Translations under genes and position numbers: made by a program | Notes under the pieces: generated by a model | The model's database searches: none | What the model was told of the DNA's origin: nothing | The model's input: the letters and a program-made list of their open reading frames with translations, nothing else | Source of the DNA: CAYMLL01 sp964390645 | Lineage (GTDB): Bacteria; Planctomycetota; UBA8108 | Reading direction: 5' to 3' | Assembly: GCA_964390645.1 (NCBI GenBank) | Contig: CAYMLL010000101.1 | Location: 1 to 22,593, forward strand | DNA: 22,593 nucleotides | Shown here: positions 16,331-22,593 of the stretch, in pieces | Layout of the letters: each line of letters begins with the position of its first letter | Position numbering within the stretch: the first letter of the stretch is position 1

Positions 16331-16930
16331 TCAGAGGCAGTCCTCGAGCGCCGCCAGAACGCGCTCGTGCACCTGTTCCACCGAACCGCTCCCGTCGATC
16401 AAGACGATGCTCTCCGCGAATCGCTCAGCGAGTGTCAGAAACCCGGCACGCACCTGAAGCTGAAACTCGAGCCCCCGCCGCTCCATGCGGTCGGTGTCGT
16501 CGAGACCCCGGTACGGGACCTCCGGGTCGACATCGATGAGAAAGGTGCGATCCGGCTCCAGCCGGCGCGTCGCGACGCGGCCAACCGCCAGGGCCTCGTC
16601 GATACCGACACCGCCGACAATTCCCTGATAGACGACGCTCGACCACAGGAAGCGGTCGGAGATGACGACCTTCCCGGCGTCGAGCGCAGGCTGCAGCTCG
16701 AGCCGGCAGAGCTGCGCTCGCGCCGCCATGAAAAGGAGCAGCTCGACCTCCGGAGCGAGGTCGCCGCTGTGTGGATCGAGGAGAATGCGCCGCAGCTCCT
16801 CGCCGAGGGCGGTGCCTCCCGGCTCGCGAACCACGAGCACCTCCCGACCGTCACGCTCGAACCGCTCGCGAAGCCGATGAGCTTGCGTCGTCTTGCCGGC
16901 GCCGTCGACGCCTTCGAAGGTCAGGAACAT
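16331..16930 (-). CDS. tmk: Thymidylate kinase
   Basis: Thymidylate kinase phosphorylates dTMP to dTDP for DNA synthesis. The 199-residue protein starts MFLTFEGVDGAGKTTQ with the P-loop at about residues 7-15. REPGGTALGEELRRILL is the nucleotide-binding DR/REPGGT segment. ISDRFLWSSVVYQG replaces the more usual DRYxDSSxAYQG. FLIDVDPEV is the strand before the LID, and DRMERRGLEFQLQVRAGFL is the usual D-R-x-E motif. The ribosome site before 16930 is weak, but a longer frame from 17176 would overlap the patatin gene. It lies 29 bp after the patatin gene. Confidence 0.95.
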   Translation of the reverse strand: MFLTFEGVDGAGKTTQAHRLRERFERDGREVLVVREPGGTALGEELRRILLDPHSGDLAPEVELLLFMAARAQLCRLELQPALDAGKVVISDRFLWSSVVYQGIVGGVGIDEALAVGRVATRRLEPDRTFLIDVDPEVPYRGLDDTDRMERRGLEFQLQVRAGFLTLAERFAESIVLIDGSGSVEQVHERVLAALEDCL

Positions 16931-16959
16931 ACGCAGAGGGACCGTCAGTCCCGCGCTGA

Positions 16960-17886
16960 TCAGTAAGTCGAGGTGACGCGCCGCAAGAAGGCTCGCACCT
17001 TGCCACGACGCTTCTCGACCGCAGCACGAATCTCGCCGATCTTTGCCTGGGTCGCGAGGACCCCCTCGTTCACCATCATCTCGAGATCGCTGAAGTCCGA
17101 CCAGTACTTCTGGCCGACAGACGGCTCGATGACCACGTCGGCGCGTGCGACCTCCATCGCGTTCAGCCGAGCGCAAGCGATCGACTCGACACGCAGGAGA
17201 ACGTCCAGCCCGCGGTCGGCCTTGTCCAGCTTCGCGAGATCGCTGGAGATGTCCACTGCGATCACCACATCCGGCCGAAACTGAGCCACCGCCGCCTTCA
17301 CCGGGACCGGACCGACGACACCGGGGTCAACGAGAAGGCGGCCATTGTACTCGACCGGCGGGAAAAACCCAGGAACCGAGCTGCTCGCGAGCACGGCGTC
17401 GCGCAGCGATCCCTCGGTGAGAAGAACGTCCTCTCCGGAACGGATGTCGAGCGCCGGCACGGCGAAGGGCAACTCCGTGTCCGAGAAGCTCTTTTCGGGA
17501 ACCAGATCCTCTATGAGCTCGGCGAGCATCTCGCCCCGTAAGATCCCGGGTCTGCGCAGAAGATTCGAGAAGACGTAGCCCTTCCTGATGTTGCTCAGAA
17601 TGCTCTGGAGAAGATTTCGCTCGACGTCGTCCGACTTCAGCAGGATCTTCTTGAAAGCGTGCCCCTCGAAGGCCTCGCTGCGCAGGTAAGCGAGCGCATG
17701 ACGTGTCTGCAGCAGGGCGTCGGGCTCGAGAGAGTAGACGGCTCCGACAAACGCGCCGACACTGGTGCCGACGATGCAGTCGACCGAGATTCCCTCTCGC
17801 TCGAGCACCTGAAGCACGCCGAGATGAGAGAATCCTCTCGCTCCCCCACCACCCAGGACCAGACAGACCTTCGGTTGCACGGGCAT
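16960..17886 (-). CDS. Patatin-like phospholipase, RssA/NTE family
   Basis: The 308-residue protein is a serine hydrolase of the patatin fold with the catalytic dyad Ser-Asp. The oxyanion loop GGGGARGFSHLG lies at 12-23, the nucleophile elbow GTSVGAF at 40-46 with Ser42, and the Asp motif LLVDPGVVGPVPV holds Asp187 (family usually DGG or DGA, here DPG). No signal peptide or membrane helix is seen, so it is probably cytoplasmic and acts on lipid esters. A basic C-terminus (KRRGKVRAFLRR) could contact membranes. It starts 7 bp after the stop of the ligase gene, so the two are co-transcribed, and both could serve in lipid or acyl metabolism. The substrate is not known. Confidence 0.93.
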   Translation of the reverse strand: MPVQPKVCLVLGGGGARGFSHLGVLQVLEREGISVDCIVGTSVGAFVGAVYSLEPDALLQTRHALAYLRSEAFEGHAFKKILLKSDDVERNLLQSILSNIRKGYVFSNLLRRPGILRGEMLAELIEDLVPEKSFSDTELPFAVPALDIRSGEDVLLTEGSLRDAVLASSSVPGFFPPVEYNGRLLVDPGVVGPVPVKAAVAQFRPDVVIAVDISSDLAKLDKADRGLDVLLRVESIACARLNAMEVARADVVIEPSVGQKYWSDFSDLEMMVNEGVLATQAKIGEIRAAVEKRRGKVRAFLRRVTSTY

Positions 17887-17893
17887 CGGCAGC

Positions 17894-19414
17894 CTACCTG
17901 GTTACCGTCTGTCCACTCGGAGTGTCGGCCGTCCGCAAATCGACGATCCGCTTCTCCTTCATCTGCGTCTCCATACCCAGCAGGTCGAGCACCTGCTTGA
18001 GCGGCAACACGTGCACGTGATTCACACGCACCTCGGTTGATCGCAGGAGATGGCCTTCTATCTCCCCGACCACACGCTCGTGATCATCCTGCCCGATCCC
18101 ATCCGATAGCGCGAGGTTGAGGTGGATCTCGTCGACGTCGAACGGGTCGTCGTTACGCTTGCTGATGACAAGCTGCCACTCCTCGACGCGCACGTCGTTA
18201 TCGAGCTCCTCCTTGAACACGTTCAGATTGACGAGAGTGCCCTTCAACTTGGAGAGCTGGAAGTTCTTCATGTTCGAAGTACGCTCCAGCTGGCTGCCGA
18301 TACGTGGCACCGTACGGCCGCAGTGCGGACACGCCTCGTGCGTCAACCCTCCGATGACGAGATCACCCGTCTTGTAGCGAAGGACGGTGCTCCCTCGACC
18401 CGTCAGATTCGTGTACACGAGCTCGCCGGTCTCGCCATCTCCGACGGGCTTGCCTGTGTCGGGATCGACGATCTCGACGATCTCCATGTCGGGATAGAGG
18501 TGAAAGCCGCTGTCGGCCTCGCCGAGACACTCCGACCAGCACTTGCGCGCCTCGGTAAACCCGAGCACGCTGCCGACCCTCGGCGACTCGGCACCCATCG
18601 ATGTCAGCAGCTCCTTCACTCGCGTTCGGTAGCCCGGCGTAACGCGATCACCACCGAGCGCGAGCCCCTTGATGCACGAGAGGTCCGCGCCCCGCGAGTG
18701 CGCCTCGCGCAGCAGATGATAGACGTAACCGGGGATGCCGACGACGTATGCTGGACGTATCTTCTGGATCGCCTGCAGGATCCCGTCGGTGCCCATCACC
18801 TTTCCGCCACCGGTGTTGAGCGTGAACGCACATGCGCCGACGCCAACGTAGAACACCTGCCAGAAGGCGAGATGCGGCGCGTACGGAAAGAGGCTCATCA
18901 CCTTGTCTTCGCTCGGATCGATCCCTCCGACCAGAGCGATGCGCCGACCGACCTCCTCGAGGTTCCGAAGGTCGAGACGCGACAGCACGAAAGCAGTCGG
19001 AAGCGCGCTGCGTCCCGTCGTGAAGAACACGGAAACCGGTCGGTATTCCTGCGCCAGCTTCTCACGCACCGAGTCCGACCCGCGAAGCCACTTGCGGAAC
19101 AGCAGCGGCAGCTTCGCGGACAGCGGCCAGTGCTCCCGGATCAGCTCCGCGTTCGGCTGCAGAACGATCTCGCGCGGCCGTTGTGGCTCGGCCGTTGTCG
19201 GAGCGACGTCGTCCTTCGACGTGAAGGGAATCTGCGTCAGGTCGTCGATGTCACGGATCGACCTGGGGTCGAGGCCGCTGTCCCGAAAGATCTTCGAGTA
19301 GTACGGACTGAACGGCACGACCTGCTGACGGAGGTACTTCCGCAGCCGACGGATCTGGTCGTGACGGTACTCGTCGGGAGAGCGACGATCCCAGTCCCTT
19401 CGAGCGAGGCCCAT
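17894..19414 (-). CDS. Phenylacetate-CoA-ligase-like AMP-forming enzyme
   Basis: The 506-residue protein has the PaaK-like adenylate-forming architecture. An N-terminal helical part (RRLRKYLRQQVVPFSPYYSKIF and IPFTSKDDV) is typical of PaaK relatives. The phosphate loop reads VFFTTGRSALPT (about 129-140), with an Arg in place of the usual Lys. ALGGDRVTP is followed by VLGFTEARKCWSEC at the YGxTE position. GETGELVYTNL and LRYKTGDLV hold the ribose-binding Asp. CPHCGRTVPRIG is the Cys-x-x-Cys segment of this group. The C-terminal part is less like PaaK. It would activate a carboxylic acid as its adenylate and perhaps join it to CoA; the acid cannot be named. A GAGGAGGAG lies upstream of 19414 and a good promoter lies at 19556-19584. 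It heads the ligase-patatin-tmk-holB run. Confidence 0.85.
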   Translation of the reverse strand: MGLARRDWDRRSPDEYRHDQIRRLRKYLRQQVVPFSPYYSKIFRDSGLDPRSIRDIDDLTQIPFTSKDDVAPTTAEPQRPREIVLQPNAELIREHWPLSAKLPLLFRKWLRGSDSVREKLAQEYRPVSVFFTTGRSALPTAFVLSRLDLRNLEEVGRRIALVGGIDPSEDKVMSLFPYAPHLAFWQVFYVGVGACAFTLNTGGGKVMGTDGILQAIQKIRPAYVVGIPGYVYHLLREAHSRGADLSCIKGLALGGDRVTPGYRTRVKELLTSMGAESPRVGSVLGFTEARKCWSECLGEADSGFHLYPDMEIVEIVDPDTGKPVGDGETGELVYTNLTGRGSTVLRYKTGDLVIGGLTHEACPHCGRTVPRIGSQLERTSNMKNFQLSKLKGTLVNLNVFKEELDNDVRVEEWQLVISKRNDDPFDVDEIHLNLALSDGIGQDDHERVVGEIEGHLLRSTEVRVNHVHVLPLKQVLDLLGMETQMKEKRIVDLRTADTPSGQTVTR

Positions 19415-19555
19415 GCTACGCGTCTCCTCCTCGGCGAGCCCGGGTCACACACGCACGTCCACGTCGCGTCTGACCGGTCCGGCGAACCACCACAGTACAC
19501 ACGCTCCGAAAAAGCCACAGAAGCACATGGAACATAACCACTTACACTCACCGAG

Positions 19556-19584
19556 AGTATAGCCCTGTGCGCGGGAAACGACAA
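19556..19584 (-). promoter_or_regulatory. Sigma70-type promoter for the ligase-holB operon
   Basis: On the minus strand TTGTCG (19584-19579) and TATACT (19561-19556) are separated by exactly 17 bp. Initiation near 19549 gives a leader of about 135 nt to the ATG at 19414. The -10 box is the same as in the divergent promoter at 19620-19648. Confidence 0.65.
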
Positions 19585-19619
19585 CCACCGCCGGGCCTGG
19601 GGCGGCGGCCCGGCGCTCG

Positions 19620-19648
19620 TTGCCGCCTGCTACCGCCCCGAGTATACT
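19620..19648 (+). promoter_or_regulatory. Sigma70-type promoter for the membrane and zinc-ribbon genes
   Basis: TTGCCG (19620-19625) and TATACT (19643-19648) are separated by exactly 17 bp. Initiation near 19655 gives a leader of about 100 nt. The stretch 19415-19754 contains no gene; it holds this promoter and its divergent partner. Confidence 0.65.
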
Positions 19649-19754
19649 TCCGGGGCGCCTCTACACCGTGGCCGGGCCGGCGGGGCACCGAACCGGCAAC
19701 AAGCGGGGACGTCCAACGAGCGGGTACGCCGAACGCGTGGAGGAGATGGCGACG

Positions 19755-20291
19755 ATGCGCTGGTTCGTCGGAACGGTTCTGATACTGCTCGGCGTCGTGT
19801 GTGCGACGGCCGTGGTCGGCGGGGTCTGCAAGCAGGGACTGGCTGCCGTGTGGCCGGTCGAAGCGTACTCGCTCCGCGCCGAGACGTTCCAGGAGCCTTC
19901 CCCGCAGGAGGCCGCCGTCCTTTTCTTGGCGATCGGCACCTCGATAGTCGGAGCGATGATGGTCTTCGCCGCCAACGCCTCGAGCGTCCAGTCGACTGCA
20001 TCCGAACATTGGGGCGAGACTTGCATGTCGGGACTCGCGCTGAGTCTGACGCTCGCCGCCGCGGCACTGGCGTTCGTCATTCTCGGACCGCCCCGCGGAG
20101 CCACGGCGGAGTTCACGGGAGCCGTGTTCATCGCGGGCGCGGTTCAGACGCTCGTGGCGCTGGCTCTGGTGATCGGCCTCCTGTTTCTCCCCAGATCGAA
20201 AGCGGAATTCACGACTCTGGTGGTCGTCTGGGTTCTGGAGACGGGAGCGCTGGCGGCGATGTACACGCTTGGAACCGGAACTGAGGTCTAA
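19755..20291 (+). CDS. Polytopic membrane protein, function unknown
   Basis: The 178-residue protein has about five hydrophobic segments: 4-25, 53-73, 91-111, about 122-146 and 152-173. The loops are short; the first, at 26-52, is the longest and is polar (VEAYSLRAETFQEPSPQE). No enzymatic motif is seen and I do not recognise the family. GGAGGAG at 19739-19745 touches an ATG at 19746 but is about 9 nt from the ATG at 19755, so the second start is preferred; the first would add MAT. The zinc-ribbon gene follows 15 bp downstream and is probably co-transcribed. Confidence 0.75.
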   Translation: MRWFVGTVLILLGVVCATAVVGGVCKQGLAAVWPVEAYSLRAETFQEPSPQEAAVLFLAIGTSIVGAMMVFAANASSVQSTASEHWGETCMSGLALSLTLAAAALAFVILGPPRGATAEFTGAVFIAGAVQTLVALALVIGLLFLPRSKAEFTTLVVVWVLETGALAAMYTLGTGTEV

Positions 20292-20306
20292 TTCGACGGT
20301 CGTCCG

Positions 20307-21809
20307 ATGGAACTGCGATACTGCGAAGACTGTGGAGATATCCTCCAACCGCGGACAGACGGCGACGCGGCAGCGGCGGACGGATTTGGCTGCGCGCGGT
20401 GCGACGGCATCGGCAACGCCGAGTTGATCTCGAACGACGCCCGCACGGACGCGAAGCCTGTCGCCACCCTGCTCGATCCGGACAGCACGACGACGCTCTC
20501 GAGCGAGAGCGCCGCCACGCACGACCCGATGGAACTGAGCGACGGCACGAGCGGAGACGAAGGCCTCGGGAATGCCCACCAGGACGGAGCGAACGTGACG
20601 GAGCCGACGGACGTCGTCCGCCGAGAGGTCACAGGTCCCCAGGGTGACCGCGCGGCCGAGGCCGACCCGAAGTTCACGATGCGGGACGACACGATCGAAA
20701 AGCCGGGAGCGGCCGCCACAATGCAGGCCGTCAGCCACCTCGACGTTCCCTTGTTCGAGGATGTCGGCGAGGGCGAGCCAGTCGGCTCGCTGCTGCCGGC
20801 ATCGCGTGCGCAGAAGATCGTCTTTCGCTGCCCGCACTGTCGATCCGCGCTGTCGATCCGGCCGGTGCAGAGCACCAGCCGGCTGCTCTGTCCTGCCTGC
20901 GACCACTCGGTTTACGTGACCATCTCCGGTCGGACCTTCGACAAGCCCCCCTCCGACGTCACGAGCCTCGAAACCCCGGCGGAATCCGGCGCCGCGCTGA
21001 CGGAAGGGGGAGCCGGCGCACGAAGGGAAAGAACGGATGACGTGGTCAGCACCAAGCGCATGATGGCCGCGGCGTTGAAGACCTTCAACCCGCTCGAGGA
21101 CACGCCGCTGGCACCGGGTACCGACAAGGACGGAACAGCGGTCTCTACCGACTCGGAGCTGGATCAGGGTCCTCCGGGAAGCGGAGACGCGGGACTCGCC
21201 GGCCCCCGGAAACCGGCCGCAGACGAGGGCGGGAACAGGAAGCGGCCGGTCGAGTCCGCGAAGACCGGGGCACGATCGCCGGACAACACCGCGCTCGAAG
21301 ACGCGGCGACGGCGGAAGAAGGAACGCCAGCCGGCACACGCCGACGAGCGGCTGGCACGCCCACCGCGAGCCGTGGGCTCCACCGCGGTGGCAAGGGGGG
21401 GGCTCTCGACGCCGACGGTCAGGAACGACAGCCCCGCGGCCACGCGAGGGCGGCGACCCGCGAGTCTCTGACACGCAAGGCCGAGAAGTCCTTGAAGCGG
21501 CTGGCGCGAACCCGGTCGGGCGTCAGGACGGCGCCGATCGGAGTCGCTGCGCTGGTGACGACGGCGCTGGCTTGTCTGCCGATCGCCGTCCTCTCCGGCT
21601 TGCCGTTCCTCGAGGACGCAGACACCGCCCTTGCGGCGCCCGCGGACGATCCATCGCCCCCACCGCGAAGCCCGACAATTCGCCGGCGGCCCGCCGCCGC
21701 CACACGAGAGGACGGCTCGCGCCCCTCGACCTTGCGCGAGCAGGTCGGCGAATCCGTCCGCAAGGGAGTGCGTTCGATCCGGGGCTCCATCGAGAGTCTG
21801 TCGCAATAG
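20307..21809 (+). CDS. Double zinc-ribbon protein with long linker and C-terminal membrane helix
   Basis: The 500-residue protein begins MELRYCEDCGDIL. A first zinc-ribbon-like set has Cys6, Cys9, Cys29 and Cys32. A second set is FRCPHCRSALSI (Cys175, Cys178) and LLCPACDHSVYV (Cys195, Cys198), similar to MJ0042-type ribbons. Between and after these, the sequence is low in hydrophobic residues and rich in G, D, E, T and R, and so probably disordered. One membrane helix lies at about 410-434 (PIGVAALVTTALACLPIAVL), followed by a Pro/Arg-rich tail. The cysteine modules probably face the cytoplasm. It follows the membrane protein by 15 bp. The ribosome site before 20307 is weak. The role is unknown; a membrane-tethered sensor or scaffold is a guess. 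Confidence 0.8.
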   Translation: MELRYCEDCGDILQPRTDGDAAAADGFGCARCDGIGNAELISNDARTDAKPVATLLDPDSTTTLSSESAATHDPMELSDGTSGDEGLGNAHQDGANVTEPTDVVRREVTGPQGDRAAEADPKFTMRDDTIEKPGAAATMQAVSHLDVPLFEDVGEGEPVGSLLPASRAQKIVFRCPHCRSALSIRPVQSTSRLLCPACDHSVYVTISGRTFDKPPSDVTSLETPAESGAALTEGGAGARRERTDDVVSTKRMMAAALKTFNPLEDTPLAPGTDKDGTAVSTDSELDQGPPGSGDAGLAGPRKPAADEGGNRKRPVESAKTGARSPDNTALEDAATAEEGTPAGTRRRAAGTPTASRGLHRGGKGGALDADGQERQPRGHARAATRESLTRKAEKSLKRLARTRSGVRTAPIGVAALVTTALACLPIAVLSGLPFLEDADTALAAPADDPSPPPRSPTIRRRPAAATREDGSRPSTLREQVGESVRKGVRSIRGSIESLSQ

Positions 21810-21860
21810 GTCGTGGAGTTCCGGAAGACCCGCCACCCGTCAGGGCCGGGGCGCCCGGAC

Positions 21861-21889
21861 TTGACAATCGACCTGTCGCTGGCTACGTT
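21861..21889 (+). promoter_or_regulatory. Promoter of tRNA-Val
   Basis: A perfect TTGACA at 21861-21866 is followed after 17 bp by TACGTT at 21884-21889. The tRNA begins 24 bp after the -10 box, leaving a 5' leader of about 17 nt to be removed by RNase P. Confidence 0.75.
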
Positions 21890-21912
21890 CTCGGGCTCCG
21901 AAGACAGGGAAT

Positions 21913-21989
21913 GGGCGTTTAGCTCAGTTGGCTAGAGCACCAGCTCGACAAGCTGGGGGTCACTGGTTCAAGTCCAGTAACGCCCACCA
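21913..21989 (+). tRNA. tRNA-Val(GAC) with encoded CCA
   Basis: The 77-nt gene folds as a full cloverleaf. The acceptor stem is GGGCGTT/AACGCCC and the D stem GCTC/GAGC. The anticodon stem is CCAGC/GCTGG with the loop TCGACAA, the variable loop is 5 nt, the T stem ACTGG/CCAGT and the T loop TTCAAGT. Discriminator A and CCA (21987-21989) are encoded. The anticodon GAC (21947-21949) reads GUC and GUU. Position 33 (21946) is C, where nearly all elongator tRNAs have U. Confidence 0.95.
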
Positions 21990-22348
21990 CTTACAACAGC
22001 GGCCTCCCAGCGGCCTCCCAGCGGCGGGAGGCCGTTAGTCCCGGGGTTAGTCCCCAACTCCCCGGCCGGGTTTTTCCGCGGTGCGTTAGTCCACGCCCCC
22101 GCGGCACGCTCCGCAGCCACCCCGACCCGGCGCGGGGCTCCGCTCACACCGACGCGCCGCACGTCCCCCTTGCGGGGACGCGCAGGACCGTGGCCGTCCT
22201 GGGACTGGATCTCAGCATGCCGCTCGTCGGCAGCCAGGCGCAGACACACCACGGCGTCCAGGCCGTAGGGCCGGAACTCCAGCACCAGCAGGTCCGCGAC
22301 GGTCCGCACACGCTCGAAGGTGTCGGACTCCTGCGGCTTCGGTGGCAT
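21968..22348 (-). CDS. Doubtful 126-residue ORF ending inside the tRNA gene
   Basis: The frame begins MPPKPQESDTFERVRTVADL at 22348 with GGAG about 10 nt upstream, and a well-formed promoter (TTGGCA-N18-TAGAAT) stands about 20 bp before it. Residues 1-50 have a plausible amphipathic character (LVLEFRPYGLDAVVCLRLAA). From about 85 on the sequence looks non-coding (Gly/Pro/Asn-rich) and runs across the tRNA hairpins, with its stop in the T arm of tRNA-Val. It may be a short gene whose true end was lost, a remnant at a tRNA insertion site, or not a gene. No family was recognised. Confidence 0.3.
   Translation of the reverse strand: MPPKPQESDTFERVRTVADLLVLEFRPYGLDAVVCLRLAADERHAEIQSQDGHGPARPRKGDVRRVGVSGAPRRVGVAAERAAGAWTNAPRKNPAGELGTNPGTNGLPPLGGRWEAAVVSGGRYWT
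22011..22075 (+). terminator. GC-rich hairpins after tRNA-Val, probable terminator
   Basis: CGGCCTCCC (22011-22019) pairs with GGGAGGCCG (22026-22034) around AGCGGC, and an extra AGCGGCCTCCC copy lies directly before it. A second structure, CCGGGG (22041-22046) with CCCCGG (22060-22065), is followed by CCGGG and five Ts at 22071-22075. The first hairpin has no T-run; the second does. Together they probably end the tRNA transcript. Confidence 0.55.
22034..22092. repeat. Three GTTAGTCC direct repeats
   Basis: GTTAGTCC occurs at 22034, 22046 and 22085, within 60 bp, just past the tRNA hairpin. The spacing is 12 and 39 bp, so it is not a regular tandem array. It could be chance, part of the terminator structures, or binding sites. 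Confidence 0.5.
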
Positions 22349-22373
22349 GTCTGCGGGGCTCCGGTTCAGGAGC

Positions 22374-22403
22374 ATTCTATCTGGGGGTCTGTGGGATTGC
22401 CAA
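22374..22403 (-). promoter_or_regulatory. Promoter facing the tRNA, for the short ORF
   Basis: On the minus strand TTGGCA (22403-22398) and TAGAAT (22379-22374) are 18 bp apart, each five of six to consensus. Initiation near 22367 gives a leader of about 19 nt before the ATG at 22348. Confidence 0.5.
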
Positions 22404-22425
22404 TCGCAGCGTGCCGGCCGAGAAT
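22397..22425 (+). promoter_or_regulatory. Putative promoter of the lipoprotein gene
   Basis: TTGCCA (22397-22402) and GAGAAT (22420-22425) are 17 bp apart. The -35 box overlaps the -35 box of the divergent minus-strand promoter, so the two would compete or be co-regulated. Initiation near 22432 leaves a leader of about 47 nt. Confidence 0.4.
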
Positions 22426-22478
22426 CACCGCGTCGGAAACGCCTCCGAGTGGCGCAAAGAACCCGACCCGGAGAATCC

Positions 22479-22593
22479 ATGAAAACGAACAAGAAAACCC
22501 TGCGTGTCTTTGTCCTTCTTGCCGTCGTCGGAGTCTTGCCCCTGCTTTCGTGCCGGCCACCCGTTACGCCGGAGACTATAGAGTTCACATCGC
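22479..22593 (+). CDS. Lipoprotein, N-terminal part only, continues beyond window
   Basis: ATG at 22479 is preceded by GGAG with 5 nt spacing. The 38 visible codons start MKTNKKTLRVFVLLAVVG and lead to a lipobox, LLSC, with Cys25 as the lipidation site, then RPPVTPETIEF. The basic N-region, hydrophobic core and L-x-S-C box are a textbook type II signal peptide, so the protein should be anchored in the membrane by signal peptidase II processing. The mature part is outside the window, so function cannot be said. Confidence 0.85.
   Translation, partial: MKTNKKTLRVFVLLAVVGVLPLLSCRPPVTPETIEFTS

Noticed and set aside
19548..21836. Open frame of 762 codons on the minus strand
   Set aside because: It lies antisense to the membrane and zinc-ribbon genes, is rich in Arg, Gly and Ser without domains, has no ribosome site at its start, and crosses the divergent promoter region. 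It is an effect of high GC at third positions.

Overview
This window is GC-rich bacterial chromosome. Most genes lie on the minus strand in long co-directional runs, with the main divergent points near 11.9 kb, 19.6 kb and 22.4 kb. A Gram-negative-type envelope is suggested by PilM/N/O-like proteins, lipoprotein and Sec signal peptides, and a CtpA-like periplasmic protease. The Minf_1886-family protein, the HEAT-repeat/S41 protease and the zinc-ribbon plus transmembrane protein would fit a PVC-group bacterium, possibly Planctomycetota. That placement is inference from protein character only; no rRNA is present.

Layout from left to right. (1) 1-2839, minus: a pilM-pilN-pilO operon followed by a secreted protein with SEAGEW hexapeptide repeats that runs off the left edge. 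(2) 2840-3345: a non-coding gap. (3) 3346-7649, minus: hpf, ptsN-like EIIA, yvcK, ptsH and ptsI. This is a regulatory phosphotransferase cluster with no sugar permease in view. (4) 7890-11791, minus: comM, a 50-residue membrane protein, a disrupted asd, then truA. (5) 12030-14354, plus: a HEAT-PDZ-S41 protease. (6) 14801-19414, minus: an AMP-forming ligase, a patatin-like hydrolase, tmk and holB in a tight run, then a strong inverted repeat and a Minf_1886-family gene. (7) 19755-21809, plus: a polytopic membrane protein and a zinc-ribbon protein, fired from a promoter that diverges from the ligase promoter. (8) 21913-21989: tRNA-Val(GAC). It is followed by GC-rich hairpins, a doubtful short minus-strand ORF that ends inside the tRNA, and the start of a plus-strand lipoprotein gene cut by the right edge.

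How the genes work together. The PTS proteins form a phosphorelay (EI to HPr to EIIA) next to ribosome hibernation factor and YvcK, which suggests coupling of carbon or nitrogen state to growth and envelope control. PilM/N/O would form the inner-membrane assembly platform of a type IV pilus-like machine. tmk and holB both serve DNA replication.

Points of most interest: asd lacks an internal segment and is out of frame; tRNA-Val carries C instead of U at position 33; the secreted protein at the left edge is a low-complexity repeat protein; a 12-bp perfect inverted repeat precedes the Minf_1886 gene; and two sets of well-spaced divergent promoters are visible.
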